64,000 nt of DNA from Mesorhizobium sp. (GTDB lineage: Bacteria > Pseudomonadota > Alphaproteobacteria > Rhizobiales > Rhizobiaceae), in contig NZ_JAMLIG010000001.1 in the NCBI RefSeq assembly GCF_023954305.1, positions 62,001 to 126,000 of the forward strand, written 5' to 3'. Below are positions 1-8,497 of this stretch, one piece after another. The notes beneath the pieces were generated by a model, which had not been told where the DNA came from, ran no database searches, and worked only from the letters and a program-made list of their open reading frames with translations. Position 1 is the first letter of the stretch; each line of letters opens with the position of its first letter. The position numbers and the translations under genes were made by a program.

Positions 1-1212
1 GAGCAGTTCCCAGTCGTCCTTGTCGGCCTTACCCCTGTTGATGTCAGCCGAAAGGATGGCAGCCGCCTGTCGGGCGGCGCCCACTGCGTCGTTCAATTTG
101 CCCTGCAGGAGCGTGGCCTGGGCGAGTGCCTCGTGCCAATCGGCGACCTCGAATTTCGTCGCGGGAAGCGATTGGCCGGCGATCACGACGGCTTCGCGCG
201 CCAATCTCTCCGCCTCGGCGAACTCCCTTCGGTCGAAAGCGATCTGCGACTGGTTCTGAAGAGCATAGGCGCGCAGCGGGTGATTGTCCGGAACGTTCCC
301 GTTCAAGGCGTCCAGCGTCTTGCCGAACGTCGCTGACGCCGCGTCCAGGCGTCCGGTCTCATAATACAGGCGGCCGAGATTGAGCAGTGCCGTTGCCCGG
401 GCGATGACGATCGGTTCGGCCATCTGCTCCCAGGCGGCAATCGACCGCAGCAGCAATTGTTCCGCCTCCGCGAAGCGTCCCTGTCCCATCATCTGGACCG
501 CGAGATTGGCCGGCATCGCGGCCGCGAGGGCACTATTCGCGACGGTCAGTTTGTCCGCCCGGCGATAGACCGCGTCGGCCTCGTCGAACCGTCGCTGAGC
601 GGTCAGGATATGACCCAGATTGTTGAGCGAGACCGCCAGCGTCGAGGAGCCGTCGAGCCGCTCGCCGATCTCGATGGCTTCCCGGGTAGCCTTTTCGGCC
701 TCATCCAAGCGGCCATCGTCCGAAAGGACATTTGCCATTCGATTGAGCACCTCGGCGAGGGGTCCGGGACTGCCGTCCCGACCACGGGCGAGGTCCAGCG
801 CCCTGAGCAAGGTCCGCTCGGCCTGCGCCAGCCGTCCGGTCTGCTGGTAGATCATTGCGAGTGTATTCAGACCCGGAATGATGGCCGGGTCGTCTGCGCC
901 GAGGGTCGCCTCGGCCCGCGCAAGCATTTCTGTTGCGCGTCGCTCGGCCGCCTCGAACTCGCCCCGGTTGATCATCAGGAGGATCCGGTCGTTCGCCTGC
1001 GCGAAGGCGCTGAACCCGCTGGACGGTCGCGGCAAGGTTTCGGCGGCTTGCGGGGCGTTGCCGCGCGACGGCGGGCGGGCAGGCTCTTCCCCCAGGGCCG
1101 GCGGCGCCAACAGGGCCGTGACGATGGCTGCAGCAATGATTGCCAGACAAGGCGTCAGACGCCGCGGGGCGTCGGCTGCACGTTCCGCCCTGCTCCAGAA
1201 CCGCATCGGCAT
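1..1212 (-). CDS. TPR-repeat protein, C-terminus beyond left edge
   Basis: The - strand frame is open from an ATG at 1212 to the window edge (404 codons, no stop), so the 3' end is missing. A second ATG at 1206 is an alternative start. Residues about 19-41 are a hydrophobic segment ending in Ala-rich sequence, either a signal peptide or an anchor, followed by a Pro-rich linker. The rest is helical tetratricopeptide-type repeats of about 42 residues of the TPR_10/TPR_12 kind, for example the segment around 600-660 reading SLNNLGHIL, then RRFDEADAVYRRA. Such proteins are scaffolds. Many rhizobial members carry a C-terminal CHAT protease domain after the repeats, which would lie outside this window, so it can be neither claimed nor excluded. 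The strand opposite carries only antisense open frames. Confidence 0.75.
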   Translation of the reverse strand, partial: MPMRFWSRAERAADAPRRLTPCLAIIAAAIVTALLAPPALGEEPARPPSRGNAPQAAETLPRPSSGFSAFAQANDRILLMINRGEFEAAERRATEMLARAEATLGADDPAIIPGLNTLAMIYQQTGRLAQAERTLLRALDLARGRDGSPGPLAEVLNRMANVLSDDGRLDEAEKATREAIEIGERLDGSSTLAVSLNNLGHILTAQRRFDEADAVYRRADKLTVANSALAAAMPANLAVQMMGQGRFAEAEQLLLRSIAAWEQMAEPIVIARATALLNLGRLYYETGRLDAASATFGKTLDALNGNVPDNHPLRAYALQNQSQIAFDRREFAEAERLAREAVVIAGQSLPATKFEVADWHEALAQATLLQGKLNDAVGAARQAAAILSADINRGKADKDDWELL

Positions 1213-1345
1213 GCGCCCGGCCCATCCCAAATGCCGCCGATTGCCGTTCAAAATAATGGCGCCACTAAGTCCGTATCGCCCCGCGCCAATTGCAAAAAGG
1301 GCGGGCCCGACGGACCCGCCCTGTCGAGAAGCAGGTTCGAACGTC

Positions 1346-2602
1346 TCAGAGCGCTGTCGACAGCTGCAGTTCGTCCACGCCGTCGCGGGCATAGATGTCG
1401 TCGCGGAAGTGCACGATGCCGTCGCCGGTCGACCAGGCCGTGATGTAGGTGAAGTAGACCGGAACCGGATTGGCGAGCGCCACCGGCGTGTTCTGGCCGG
1501 AGCGGATGGTTTCCTCGAACCGCTGGCGGTTCCAGCCGTCGGTGTCGCGCAGCAGCCAGGTGACGAGGTCGCGCACGTTCTGCACGCGCACGCAACCCGA
1601 CGAATCGAACCTCATCAGCTTGGAGAACAGGCTCTGCTGCGGCGTGTCGTGCATGTAGACGGCATGCGGATTGGGGAAATTGATCTTCACCGAGGCCATG
1701 GCGTTGATCTTGCCCGGGTCCTGCCGGAAGCGGTATTTCACCGCCTCTTCCGTCGTCCAGTCGACGGAGGCGGGATCGACCTCGGTGCCGTCCGGCGCGA
1801 TCAGCCGGATCGCATTGTCGGTCAGATAGGTCGGGTTCTTCCGCATATGCGGAATGATGTCCTTGATGACGATCGATTCCGGCGCGTTCCAGTACGGATT
1901 GACGATCACCTCGTTGATCTTCGAATTGAGGATCGGCGTCTGGCGGTCGATCTTGCCGACGATGGCCGTGTGTCGCTGGACGACGCGGTTGCCCTCGACC
2001 GCCTCGATCTGGGCGGCCGGTATGTTGACCATCACATAACGGTCGCCGAGGAAGCCGGACATCGAGCGCAGGCGCACGAGATTGGTTTCGAGCTGGCCGA
2101 GCCGCACATCGGCGGTGACGTTCAATGCGGCGAAGGTGTATTTGCCGGTGACGCCGTCGGCCGGCAGACCGTGCCTGGCCTGGAAGCGCTTGACCGCCGC
2201 GTCGACATAGGAATCGAAGGACTGCGACATGCCGGCCGAGGTCGGCAGATCGCCGCTGATCATCAGGCGGCGGCGCAGTGCGTCGACATCCGGATCGACG
2301 ACGCCGAGCTGCAGCTTCTTGGTGGCGGGCACCTGCGGCCAGCCGCCCTGCGCGACGATGTTCGAATACTGGCCGATCGCTTGCTCGACATAGCTGATCG
2401 TCTCGGGGCTGAAGATCGGCAGATGCGACGAAACCTTCGCCGCCTTGGAGCTCGCGCGGGCATCGAACTGGTCGTCCCAGGAGCCGCGGCGGTTGGCGTT
2501 GAGGATCTCCTGGATGACGTCCTGGGCACTGGCGGTCACGGTCGTCGCAGCCAGCGCGCCCGCGCTGAGGAGAAAGGTCCGGCGGCTCGTCTTCATCTTC
2601 AT
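1346..2602 (-). CDS. L,D-transpeptidase (YkuD catalytic domain, PG-binding domain), Tat-exported
   Basis: Cross-links or remodels peptidoglycan in the periplasm by 3-3 (L,D) transpeptidation. The 418-aa product starts with a twin-arginine signal (SRRTFLLSAG, residues 6-15) and an AxA-type cleavage region near residue 27. A peptidoglycan-binding-like segment lies around residues 130-165 (VKRFQARHGLPADGVTG). The YkuD catalytic signature is complete: HDTP at 318-321 and SSGCVRV at 334-340, with Cys337 as the nucleophile. The architecture fits the large YcbB/LdtP group. The LdtR-type regulator gene lies 277 bp upstream on the same strand, matching the LdtR-LdtP pairing described in Liberibacter and Sinorhizobium. 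Transport by Tat rather than Sec is inferred only from the RR motif. Confidence 0.9.
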   Translation of the reverse strand: MKMKTSRRTFLLSAGALAATTVTASAQDVIQEILNANRRGSWDDQFDARASSKAAKVSSHLPIFSPETISYVEQAIGQYSNIVAQGGWPQVPATKKLQLGVVDPDVDALRRRLMISGDLPTSAGMSQSFDSYVDAAVKRFQARHGLPADGVTGKYTFAALNVTADVRLGQLETNLVRLRSMSGFLGDRYVMVNIPAAQIEAVEGNRVVQRHTAIVGKIDRQTPILNSKINEVIVNPYWNAPESIVIKDIIPHMRKNPTYLTDNAIRLIAPDGTEVDPASVDWTTEEAVKYRFRQDPGKINAMASVKINFPNPHAVYMHDTPQQSLFSKLMRFDSSGCVRVQNVRDLVTWLLRDTDGWNRQRFEETIRSGQNTPVALANPVPVYFTYITAWSTGDGIVHFRDDIYARDGVDELQLSTAL

Positions 2603-2879
2603 TCCAGCTATCCCGTCTGTCCGTGCGGCTCGGCGTCAAACTAGGTCGGCGCGGTTAACATATCGCCAACCATAATCGCCTGCCCGGTTCGGCCGCATCG
2701 CGGCGACCGGCGACTTGCACGGAAACCCTCTTCAGGCTCTGCGATTTCACGGAAATATGGCGCCAAGGTGGCCCGGGAAACTCACGATGGCGTTATCCTA
2801 CCGAGCCGCCGACGAACAAAAGCCGGCGCGAGAGGCACCGGCCTTTGTTGGGACTACGGAAGCTGTGGAGTGATCGCGC
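2603..2879. other. Intergenic region upstream of the L,D-transpeptidase gene
   Basis: 277 bp without a credible gene. It should carry the transpeptidase promoter on the - strand. A GGTTAAC element occurs near 2649-2655, and related CTTAACC/GGTTAAG elements occur upstream of the ldtR-like gene. Their role as LdtR sites is a guess. Confidence 0.4.
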
Positions 2880-3395
2880 TCACATCCGATACGCGATCGT
2901 ATCGTTCCAGAACCTGTCCAGCCGCTGCAGGGCGCGGTTCATCTGCTTAAATTCTTCCGTGTTGATGCCGCCGACCTGTTCGATCGAGCCGATGTGGCGC
3001 TCGTAGAGCTTGCCGACGACCTCGGCGATGGCCGCGCCCTTCGGCGTCAGGCTGACGCGGACCGAGCGGCGGTCGATGCGCGAGCGCTGGTGGTTGATGA
3101 AGCCGAGGTCGACGAGCTTCTTCAGATTGTAGGAGACGTTCGAGCCGAGGTAGTAGCCGCGCGAGCGCAGCTCGCCGGCGGTCAGCTCGGCATTGCCGAT
3201 GTTGAAGAGCAGCAGCGCCTGGATGGCGTTGATGTCGGAGCGGCCGTTGCGGTCGAACTCGTCCTTGATCACGTCGAGCAGGCGGCGGTGCAGCCGTTCG
3301 ACGAGCTGAAGGGATTCCATGTAGAGGGTGCGGATGGCATCCTTGCGGTCGTCCTGGACCGGGGCCGCCTTCTGCGTGGGTCGCGGGTTGATCAT
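2880..3395 (-). CDS. ldtR: LdtR-type MarR/winged-helix transcriptional regulator
   Basis: 171-aa MarR-family regulator. The first ~30 residues are a polar extension. The winged helix-turn-helix occupies roughly residues 60-130, with the recognition region GYYLGSNVSYNLKKLVDLGF and the wing SRIDRRSVRVSLTPKG. The combination of this sequence type, the downstream L,D-transpeptidase and the upstream DUF6163 gene matches the rhizobial LdtR locus. In Liberibacter, LdtR activates ldtP and affects cell-envelope stress tolerance. No cysteine suggesting redox sensing is present. The symbol is assigned by family and context, not by measured binding. Confidence 0.8.
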   Translation of the reverse strand: MINPRPTQKAAPVQDDRKDAIRTLYMESLQLVERLHRRLLDVIKDEFDRNGRSDINAIQALLLFNIGNAELTAGELRSRGYYLGSNVSYNLKKLVDLGFINHQRSRIDRRSVRVSLTPKGAAIAEVVGKLYERHIGSIEQVGGINTEEFKQMNRALQRLDRFWNDTIAYRM

Positions 3396-3601
3396 GGGTC
3401 TTGCCTCTCGTTGTGACGCCCGGTGACTTCTTTGTGTCTCACCTTGGCCTCACCCTATCGCTGACCCATAAAATTCGACTTAAACCTCAGCCTTAACCAG
3501 TGCTTACGAGGCGCCTTTCAAAACGAAGACTAATTTGTGGTAAACGAATTGGTTAAGATGTCCGATTATGAAAAATTTAATCGACGCGGCGGACGGGTAT
3601 C
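3396..3601. promoter_or_regulatory. AT-rich upstream region of ldtR with CTTAACC/GGTTAAG repeats
   Basis: 206 bp, clearly richer in A/T than its neighbours. It holds CTTAAACC at 3479-3486, CTTAACC at 3492-3498 and the reverse complement GGTTAAG at 3551-3557. This is a plausible promoter and operator region for ldtR. Autoregulation by LdtR is inferred, not shown. Confidence 0.4.
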
Positions 3602-4021
3602 TCAGGCTGCTGGCCGGCGCTGCTGAAAATGCAACACGACCCTGAACGTCACATAGATCGCGGCGACCAGGAGGTGGGAGGCGACGACCGAATATTTCGC
3701 GCCGAAGAGCTGCGGGAAGCCGGCATACATGATGATTTCCGCGCCGGCGCACAGAACCCAGATGACCGGGCCCCATGAGGTGACCATCCACAGGCCGATG
3801 CCGGCGAAGGGATAAAGTGCCGCCAGCACCGCGGCGGCGATCTGCCAGTGGACCGGCATCAGGTCGAAGCGCCACAGGCTGCCGTCGTAAAAGCCGATCA
3901 GCCGTACCCAGTAGAGCGTCCCGAACATCAGGCAATAGGCCGCGATGATGCGGTGGAACCACCAGAAGGCCTGCTGGACCGCACTGGGCCGCAGAACCGC
4001 GGGACTCTCGCGATAGGGCAT
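3602..4021 (-). CDS. DUF6163 family membrane protein
   Basis: 139-aa integral membrane protein of unknown function. Four hydrophobic helices are visible, around residues 17-40, 58-78, 82-100 and 105-128, with a short basic C-terminus. The ATG overlaps the stop of the upstream acyl-CoA hydrolase gene by one base (TGATG), so the two are probably translationally coupled. The gene is found next to ldtR-type regulators in Rhizobiales, which hints at a role in the cell envelope, but nothing in the sequence shows an activity. Confidence 0.75.
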   Translation of the reverse strand: MPYRESPAVLRPSAVQQAFWWFHRIIAAYCLMFGTLYWVRLIGFYDGSLWRFDLMPVHWQIAAAVLAALYPFAGIGLWMVTSWGPVIWVLCAGAEIIMYAGFPQLFGAKYSVVASHLLVAAIYVTFRVVLHFQQRRPAA

Positions 4022-5064
4022 CAGACTTCGAGTTCTCCGCCGGGAAGCGGATCAAAATAGGCATCGATCGCCGCCGCGTCTATCTCCGCCAGCGTCGCGG
4101 GCTGCCACCTCGGTGTATCGCCCTTGTCGACGATCGCGGCGCGGATGCCTTCGTAGAAGTCGTGGCCCTGAAGCATGCGGTTCAGGATGCGGAACTCCAT
4201 CTTCATGCACTCCTCCATTGTCAGCGCCTCGCCATAGGTGATCTGGCGGAAGGCGACGTGCAGGCTGGTAGGCGAGCGCTTGGCGAGGGTATCGAGCGTG
4301 GCGGCCGCGAATTCGTCGTAGCCGGCAACCCGGGTGAGGCTGGAGATCACGTCGTTCATCGAACCCATCGAGAAGTGGAGCGCGATCGAGATCGCGTCCG
4401 CCTCGTTCAGCTGGCGCTCCGGCGTGATGCACAGATCCCGCAGCGCGCCGTCCGGATCGCCGGTCTCGACGATCGCCGCCTCGACCGCGGCCAGGTCTTC
4501 CGACTTCACCGCATGGGTGGCCAGGCCGGCATGGAGCGAGTCGCCGGGCCCGATACGGTTGCCCGTCAGGCCGAGATAGAGACCGTAGGCGCCCTTGACC
4601 CGCGACAGGAGATAGCTGCCGCCGACGTCGGGAAAGAAGCCGATGCCGACCTCCGGCATGGCGAACTGCGCCCTTTCGCCCATGACGCGGTGGGAGCCGT
4701 GGAACGAGACCCCGACCCCGCCGCCCATGACGATGCCGTCGATCAGCGACACATAAGGCTTGCCGAAATTCCGGATCGCCGCGTTGAGTCGGTATTCGTC
4801 GGCGAAGAACTGCACCGGCGGCTTTCCCGCCCGGCCCGCCTGATAGATGTCCAGGATGTCTCCGCCGGCGGAAAACGCCCTCCCCTCGGCCTTGACGATC
4901 ACGGCCTTCACTTCCGGATCGGCTTCCCATTCCGGCAGCTTGGCTGCCAGCGCCAGCACCATGGCATGCGTGACGGCGTTGAGGGCTTTCGGGCGATTGA
5001 GCGTGACGATCGCCGCGTGGCCGCGCCGTTCGAAGCGGATCTCGTCGTCGGACTTCGCATCCAT
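4021..5064 (-). CDS. 3-hydroxyisobutyryl-CoA hydrolase / enoyl-CoA hydratase family
   Basis: 347-aa crotonase-fold enzyme, probably hydrolysing 3-hydroxyisobutyryl-CoA in valine catabolism. Family markers include the N-terminal VTLNRPKALNAV, the oxyanion-hole segment FSAGGD, and the GGGVGVSFHGSHRV and PEVGIGFFPDVGGSYLLSR blocks, which are typical of HIBCH proteins rather than simple hydratases. Length matches that family. The start at 5064 was chosen over an ATG-frame extension to 5103 because GGAGAG precedes it by a few bases and conserved sequence begins just after it. It overlaps the DUF6163 gene by one base. Confidence 0.88.
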   Translation of the reverse strand: MDAKSDDEIRFERRGHAAIVTLNRPKALNAVTHAMVLALAAKLPEWEADPEVKAVIVKAEGRAFSAGGDILDIYQAGRAGKPPVQFFADEYRLNAAIRNFGKPYVSLIDGIVMGGGVGVSFHGSHRVMGERAQFAMPEVGIGFFPDVGGSYLLSRVKGAYGLYLGLTGNRIGPGDSLHAGLATHAVKSEDLAAVEAAIVETGDPDGALRDLCITPERQLNEADAISIALHFSMGSMNDVISSLTRVAGYDEFAAATLDTLAKRSPTSLHVAFRQITYGEALTMEECMKMEFRILNRMLQGHDFYEGIRAAIVDKGDTPRWQPATLAEIDAAAIDAYFDPLPGGELEV

Positions 5065-5219
5065 CCGTCTCTCCTTCCGGTGGCGGCTCGCCGGTGCCCG
5101 CACCGGCTCGCCATTCTTCCGCCGCTCGGCGTCTTCAATGCGTGGACGTAACGGTCTAGGATTGCGATCCGAAGCGCGTCAATGGCGTGCGGAGAGTATC
5201 CGCTTTGCAGGGGACATCT

Positions 5220-6014
5220 TTGATCCGCAAACTGCTTCTGGCTGCGATCCTTGCATGCCTTTCCCCCACGCCGGCCTTCGTCGCGGACGTGAACCTTTAT
5301 AGTTCGAAGGCGATCGTAACGGGTACCGGCGAGGAGAACCGGCTGCCCGGCTTGCGCGAATGCCTGGCGAAGGTCCTGGTGCGCGTGTCAGGCGATCAGC
5401 GACTGCTGCACAACGCCGCGATCGATGCGATCGTCGAGAACGCCGCCGGCCACGTCGCCACCTATCGCTACCGCGACAGGCTGGAGGGAGTGCCGATCCA
5501 CGACGAGCAGGGCAGCTATGCCCGCCCGCACGATCTCACCTGCATCTTCGATCCCGCGCATGTCGACGACCTGCTGGCCCAGCTCGGATCGAAGCCCTGG
5601 CCGCTGCCGCGGCCACGGATCGCCGTCTTCCTGCATGTCGCACAAGGACAGAAGTCGTTCGTGCTGACCGAAGGTGACGGCGAAAGAACGCACATGCGCG
5701 AATCGCTGGAACTCGCGGCGGAGCCGCTGGCGCTCGCGGTTCGCCTGCCGACCGCGAAGATGCAGTCCGAGATGACCGGAGAACTGCCCTCCCCCGATGA
5801 GTTCGACGTTCTTCGGGAAACGGCCGGCGGCGACGTTCCGCTGGCGATCACGCTCCAGTGGAGCGACCAGGCACTGGGCTGGATCGCCAATTTCCGCATG
5901 ATGAACGAGAAGGGCATTCAGGACTGGTCGGCGACGGGGATCAGCTTCGACGAGGCATTCCGTATCGCCCTGCGGGGGGCCGCCCAGGTGCTGTCCGGCA
6001 ACGGGGCGCCATGA
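5220..6014 (+). CDS. DUF2066 domain exported protein
   Basis: Secreted or periplasmic protein of unknown function, about 264 aa. A TTG start at 5220 is preferred: AGGGGA lies six to seven bases upstream and the product then begins directly with a Sec-type signal peptide (basic start, LLLAAILACL core). A GTG at 5187 would add 11 residues. The DUF2066 signature follows: a short strand (VNLYSSKAIVTG), then the ECLAKVLVRVSGDQRL block around residues 45-62. The C-terminal half has FxxMNEKGIQDWSATG-like strands. The gene is followed by hemB with a 60-bp gap. Confidence 0.75.
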   Translation: MIRKLLLAAILACLSPTPAFVADVNLYSSKAIVTGTGEENRLPGLRECLAKVLVRVSGDQRLLHNAAIDAIVENAAGHVATYRYRDRLEGVPIHDEQGSYARPHDLTCIFDPAHVDDLLAQLGSKPWPLPRPRIAVFLHVAQGQKSFVLTEGDGERTHMRESLELAAEPLALAVRLPTAKMQSEMTGELPSPDEFDVLRETAGGDVPLAITLQWSDQALGWIANFRMMNEKGIQDWSATGISFDEAFRIALRGAAQVLSGNGAP

Positions 6015-6074
6015 CCGGCGTTTGATGCGCCAAGCGCCCGCGTGCTAAGGACGCGGCACGAGAAAGGGCCGCAG

Positions 6075-7106
6075 ATGAACACGCACACCAGAAAAGTCTC
6101 CCCCGCCGTCCGCAGCGTCGACGAGATCACCGGCTCGCGGCGGATGCGGCGCATGCGCAAGGCCGACTGGTCTCGCCGGCTGGTCCAGGAGAACCGGCTC
6201 TCGGTGGACGACCTGATCTGGCCGATCTTCATCATCGACGGCCACAACCGCCGCGAGGAGATCGCAGCGATGCCGGGCGTCTTCCGCATGACGGTTGACC
6301 TCGCGGTGAAGGAAGCCGAGGGCGCGGCCAGACTCGGCATCCCGGCGATCGCCACCTTCCCCAATGTCGAGATGTCGCTGCGCGACCAGACCGGGTCGCA
6401 TATCCTCGACGCCGACAACGTGATCAATCGCGCAACGCGCGCCATCAAGGCGGCGGTGCCCCAGATCGGCATCATCACCGACGTGGCACTCGACCCGTTC
6501 ACCAGCCACGGCCATGACGGCATCCTGCGCGACGGCATCATCGTCAATGACGAGACGGTGGCGCAGCTCGCCGCCGCGGCGGTCGGCCAGGCTGCGGCGG
6601 GCGCCGACATTATCGCGCCCTCCGACATGATGGACGGGCGCATCGGCGCGATCCGCGACGCGCTCGACGCCAATGGCTTCCAGGACGTCGCGATCATGTC
6701 CTACGCGACGAAGTTCGCCTCTGCCTTCTACGGCCCCTACCGCGAAGCGGTCGGCACCGCCGGCCTGCTCAAGGGCGACAAGAAGACCTACTACATCGAC
6801 CACGCCAATTCGGACGAGGCGGTGCGCGAAGCCGAGCAGGATGTCGTCGAGGGCGCCGACATGCTGATGGTGAAGCCCGGCCTGCCCTATCTCGACATCA
6901 TCCGGCGGCTGAAGGACGAATTCCGCATGCCGACCTTCGCCTACCAGGTGTCGGGCGAGTATTCGATGATCCGCGCGGCCGCGGCAAACGGCTGGATCGA
7001 CGGCGAGCGCGCCATGCTGGAATCGCTTCTCGCCTTCAAGCGCGCCGGCTGCGACGGTATCCTCACCTATTTCGCGCCGCAAGTGGCGGCTCTGCTGAGG
7101 GGGTGA
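6075..7106 (+). CDS. hemB: Porphobilinogen synthase (delta-aminolevulinic acid dehydratase)
   Basis: Condenses two 5-aminolevulinate molecules to porphobilinogen in tetrapyrrole synthesis (cytosol, homooctamer). The 343-aa length is normal. Both active-site lysines are visible: Lys213 in SYATKFASAFYGP and the Schiff-base Lys267 in MLMVKPGLPYLD. The metal-binding segment reads DVALDPFTSHGHDG, so the three cysteines of zinc-dependent enzymes are replaced. This makes it a Mg-dependent rhizobial-type HemB. The ATG at 6075 is preferred over a GTG at 6042 because the product then starts at the usual basic leader. Confidence 0.96.
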   Translation: MNTHTRKVSPAVRSVDEITGSRRMRRMRKADWSRRLVQENRLSVDDLIWPIFIIDGHNRREEIAAMPGVFRMTVDLAVKEAEGAARLGIPAIATFPNVEMSLRDQTGSHILDADNVINRATRAIKAAVPQIGIITDVALDPFTSHGHDGILRDGIIVNDETVAQLAAAAVGQAAAGADIIAPSDMMDGRIGAIRDALDANGFQDVAIMSYATKFASAFYGPYREAVGTAGLLKGDKKTYYIDHANSDEAVREAEQDVVEGADMLMVKPGLPYLDIIRRLKDEFRMPTFAYQVSGEYSMIRAAAANGWIDGERAMLESLLAFKRAGCDGILTYFAPQVAALLRG

Positions 7107-7188
7107 GGCGAAATTCACGCAGATTATCCCGGTTCTATACTGGCATTGAATAAATTCACTCGATCGATTGATTTACTTTTGAAGCTGA

Positions 7189-7220
7189 CCTAGATTTTTA
7201 TTCTGTCTTGATTATCTAGG
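7189..7220. promoter_or_regulatory. Inverted repeat in AT-rich leader of the protease cassette
   Basis: CCTAGAT (7189-7195) and ATCTAGG (7214-7220) are perfect 7-bp inverted arms around an 18-bp AT-rich spacer, ending 6 bp before the start codon at 7227. The whole 7107-7226 interval is unusually AT-rich for this chromosome. It may be an operator or an RNA hairpin occluding the start. Confidence 0.4.
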
Positions 7221-7226
7221 CGTCTC

Positions 7227-7865
7227 ATGAAAAAGCCGGGGTTCCTGGCCACGATCGGCCGCGTCATTCGGATAACGGGCCTCTCACCTTTGGGAGGAGC
7301 TGCCTCGTCGTCCAGTCTTTCCTTCTCCATGCAGATTCAGACCGAGTCCAACTGGTGTTGGGCCGCCGTTAGCGCGAGCGTTTCGAGCTATTTCGATTCC
7401 GGGTCGACATGGTCGCAGTGTCTGGTGGCAGATTCCGCGTGGGGTCGTATCGATTGTTGCGGCAGTGGCAGCAGCGGCCCCTGCAACCAACCGTGGTTTC
7501 TCGATCGGGCGCTGTCGATCGTGAATTGCTTCGACAGGATGAGTGGGTCGCTCGAACCCTTCGCGGTCGTGCAGTCGGAGATTTCGGCCCAGCGTCCACT
7601 ATGCACGAGAATCGGCTGGAAGGACGGAGGAGGTCATTTCATGGCCATCGCCGGATGGCAGATCGCAGCGGACGGGACCGAATACTACGCGATACACGAT
7701 CCGATATGGGGCGTGCAGATCGTCTCGCGCACCAAATACGAGACCGCGTATCGCAGCAGCGGGCGGTGGACGCACAGCTACTTCGTCACCAGCCCCGGAG
7801 CGCTTGGCGGAACCGGTGTGGCGTTGGCGGATTTTCCTCTGTATCCTGACGCAGTTGGAGCATGA
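7227..7865 (+). CDS. Papain-like cysteine protease (C39/C70-like fold)
   Basis: 212-aa protein with a papain-fold catalytic layout: Gln36/Gln38 ahead of Cys44 in SNWCWAA, His137 in GGGHFMAI and Asp158 in YAIHDPIWG. The QxxxxWCWAA signature is that of the AvrRpt2-like/Peptidase_C39-like group. Several further cysteines lie at residues 65-86. There is no clear Sec signal; the first 35 residues are a basic, then Ser-rich leader that could be a propeptide or export signal. The stop overlaps the next start (ATGA), so the pair is translationally coupled. The substrate is unknown. An AT-rich leader and lower GC suggest acquisition by transfer. Confidence 0.7.
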   Translation: MKKPGFLATIGRVIRITGLSPLGGAASSSSLSFSMQIQTESNWCWAAVSASVSSYFDSGSTWSQCLVADSAWGRIDCCGSGSSGPCNQPWFLDRALSIVNCFDRMSGSLEPFAVVQSEISAQRPLCTRIGWKDGGGHFMAIAGWQIAADGTEYYAIHDPIWGVQIVSRTKYETAYRSSGRWTHSYFVTSPGALGGTGVALADFPLYPDAVGA

Positions 7866-8473
7866 CAATGACGCTGACATTGCAGGCTGCGCCGAAGTCG
7901 GATCTCGACGTATTGATGAAGACGCTTGGCAGGATCGATGTCGTCGACCCACTCGCCGGCGGATCAGTCGCGTATGATGTGTCTGAGCCAGTGCCGGTCT
8001 ACACGATAGATCTCGAAACAGCGGCCGGAGGCCGGGATCTGTCTTCGGCGAAGCAGGTTGCCTGGCGATACCTGCTTACCGAGGACGGGGAAGTCGCCAC
8101 CGCCGACGTCGACGTTTCGGCCCCGGATGAAGACGCCGGCGATAGCGATCGGTTCAACAATATGACGCGCGGTCGACTAGCCGACATGTTCACGGAAGCC
8201 CTCCATGCCGCGGAGCGAATCGCTGCCAACTCGGAGACCGACTACCAGCTGCGCGTCCTTGAAGTGCCGAGTCTCAACATGGGCGCCGTATGGCTGGAGA
8301 GGTCCGAAGCTCCTATTCTCATCCCTTATCTCGACGCCGTTCGGTTGCGCGGCGTCCTGCCGGATGCGGACAAGGGCTTTCTGGATGAGTTGAGGCGGCG
8401 GGCTATTCTGCGGCTTGAGGAAAATCGAGCGCAGGTTCCTGACGTCACCGGTAACGCGCAGGGCGCGAATTGA
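7862..8473 (+). CDS. Uncharacterised partner of the papain-like protease
   Basis: 203-aa acidic protein not recognised as a known family. It overlaps the protease gene by 4 bp. It starts with a short hydrophobic strand, has an acidic middle (PDEDAGDSD around residue 83-91) and a helical segment, then WLERSEAPILIPYLDAVRL and a Leu/Arg-rich helix toward the C-terminus. No signal peptide, membrane segment or catalytic motif is evident. Tight coupling to the protease suggests an inhibitor, immunity protein, chaperone or substrate; this is inference from context only. Confidence 0.6.
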   Translation: MTMTLTLQAAPKSDLDVLMKTLGRIDVVDPLAGGSVAYDVSEPVPVYTIDLETAAGGRDLSSAKQVAWRYLLTEDGEVATADVDVSAPDEDAGDSDRFNNMTRGRLADMFTEALHAAERIAANSETDYQLRVLEVPSLNMGAVWLERSEAPILIPYLDAVRLRGVLPDADKGFLDELRRRAILRLEENRAQVPDVTGNAQGAN

Positions 8474-8497
8474 TGTCTGACCGCGAAACCTCTGAGC

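Noticed and set aside
878..2644. 588-codon open frame on + strand
   Set aside because: Spans the antisense of the L,D-transpeptidase and the TPR gene; not protein-like.
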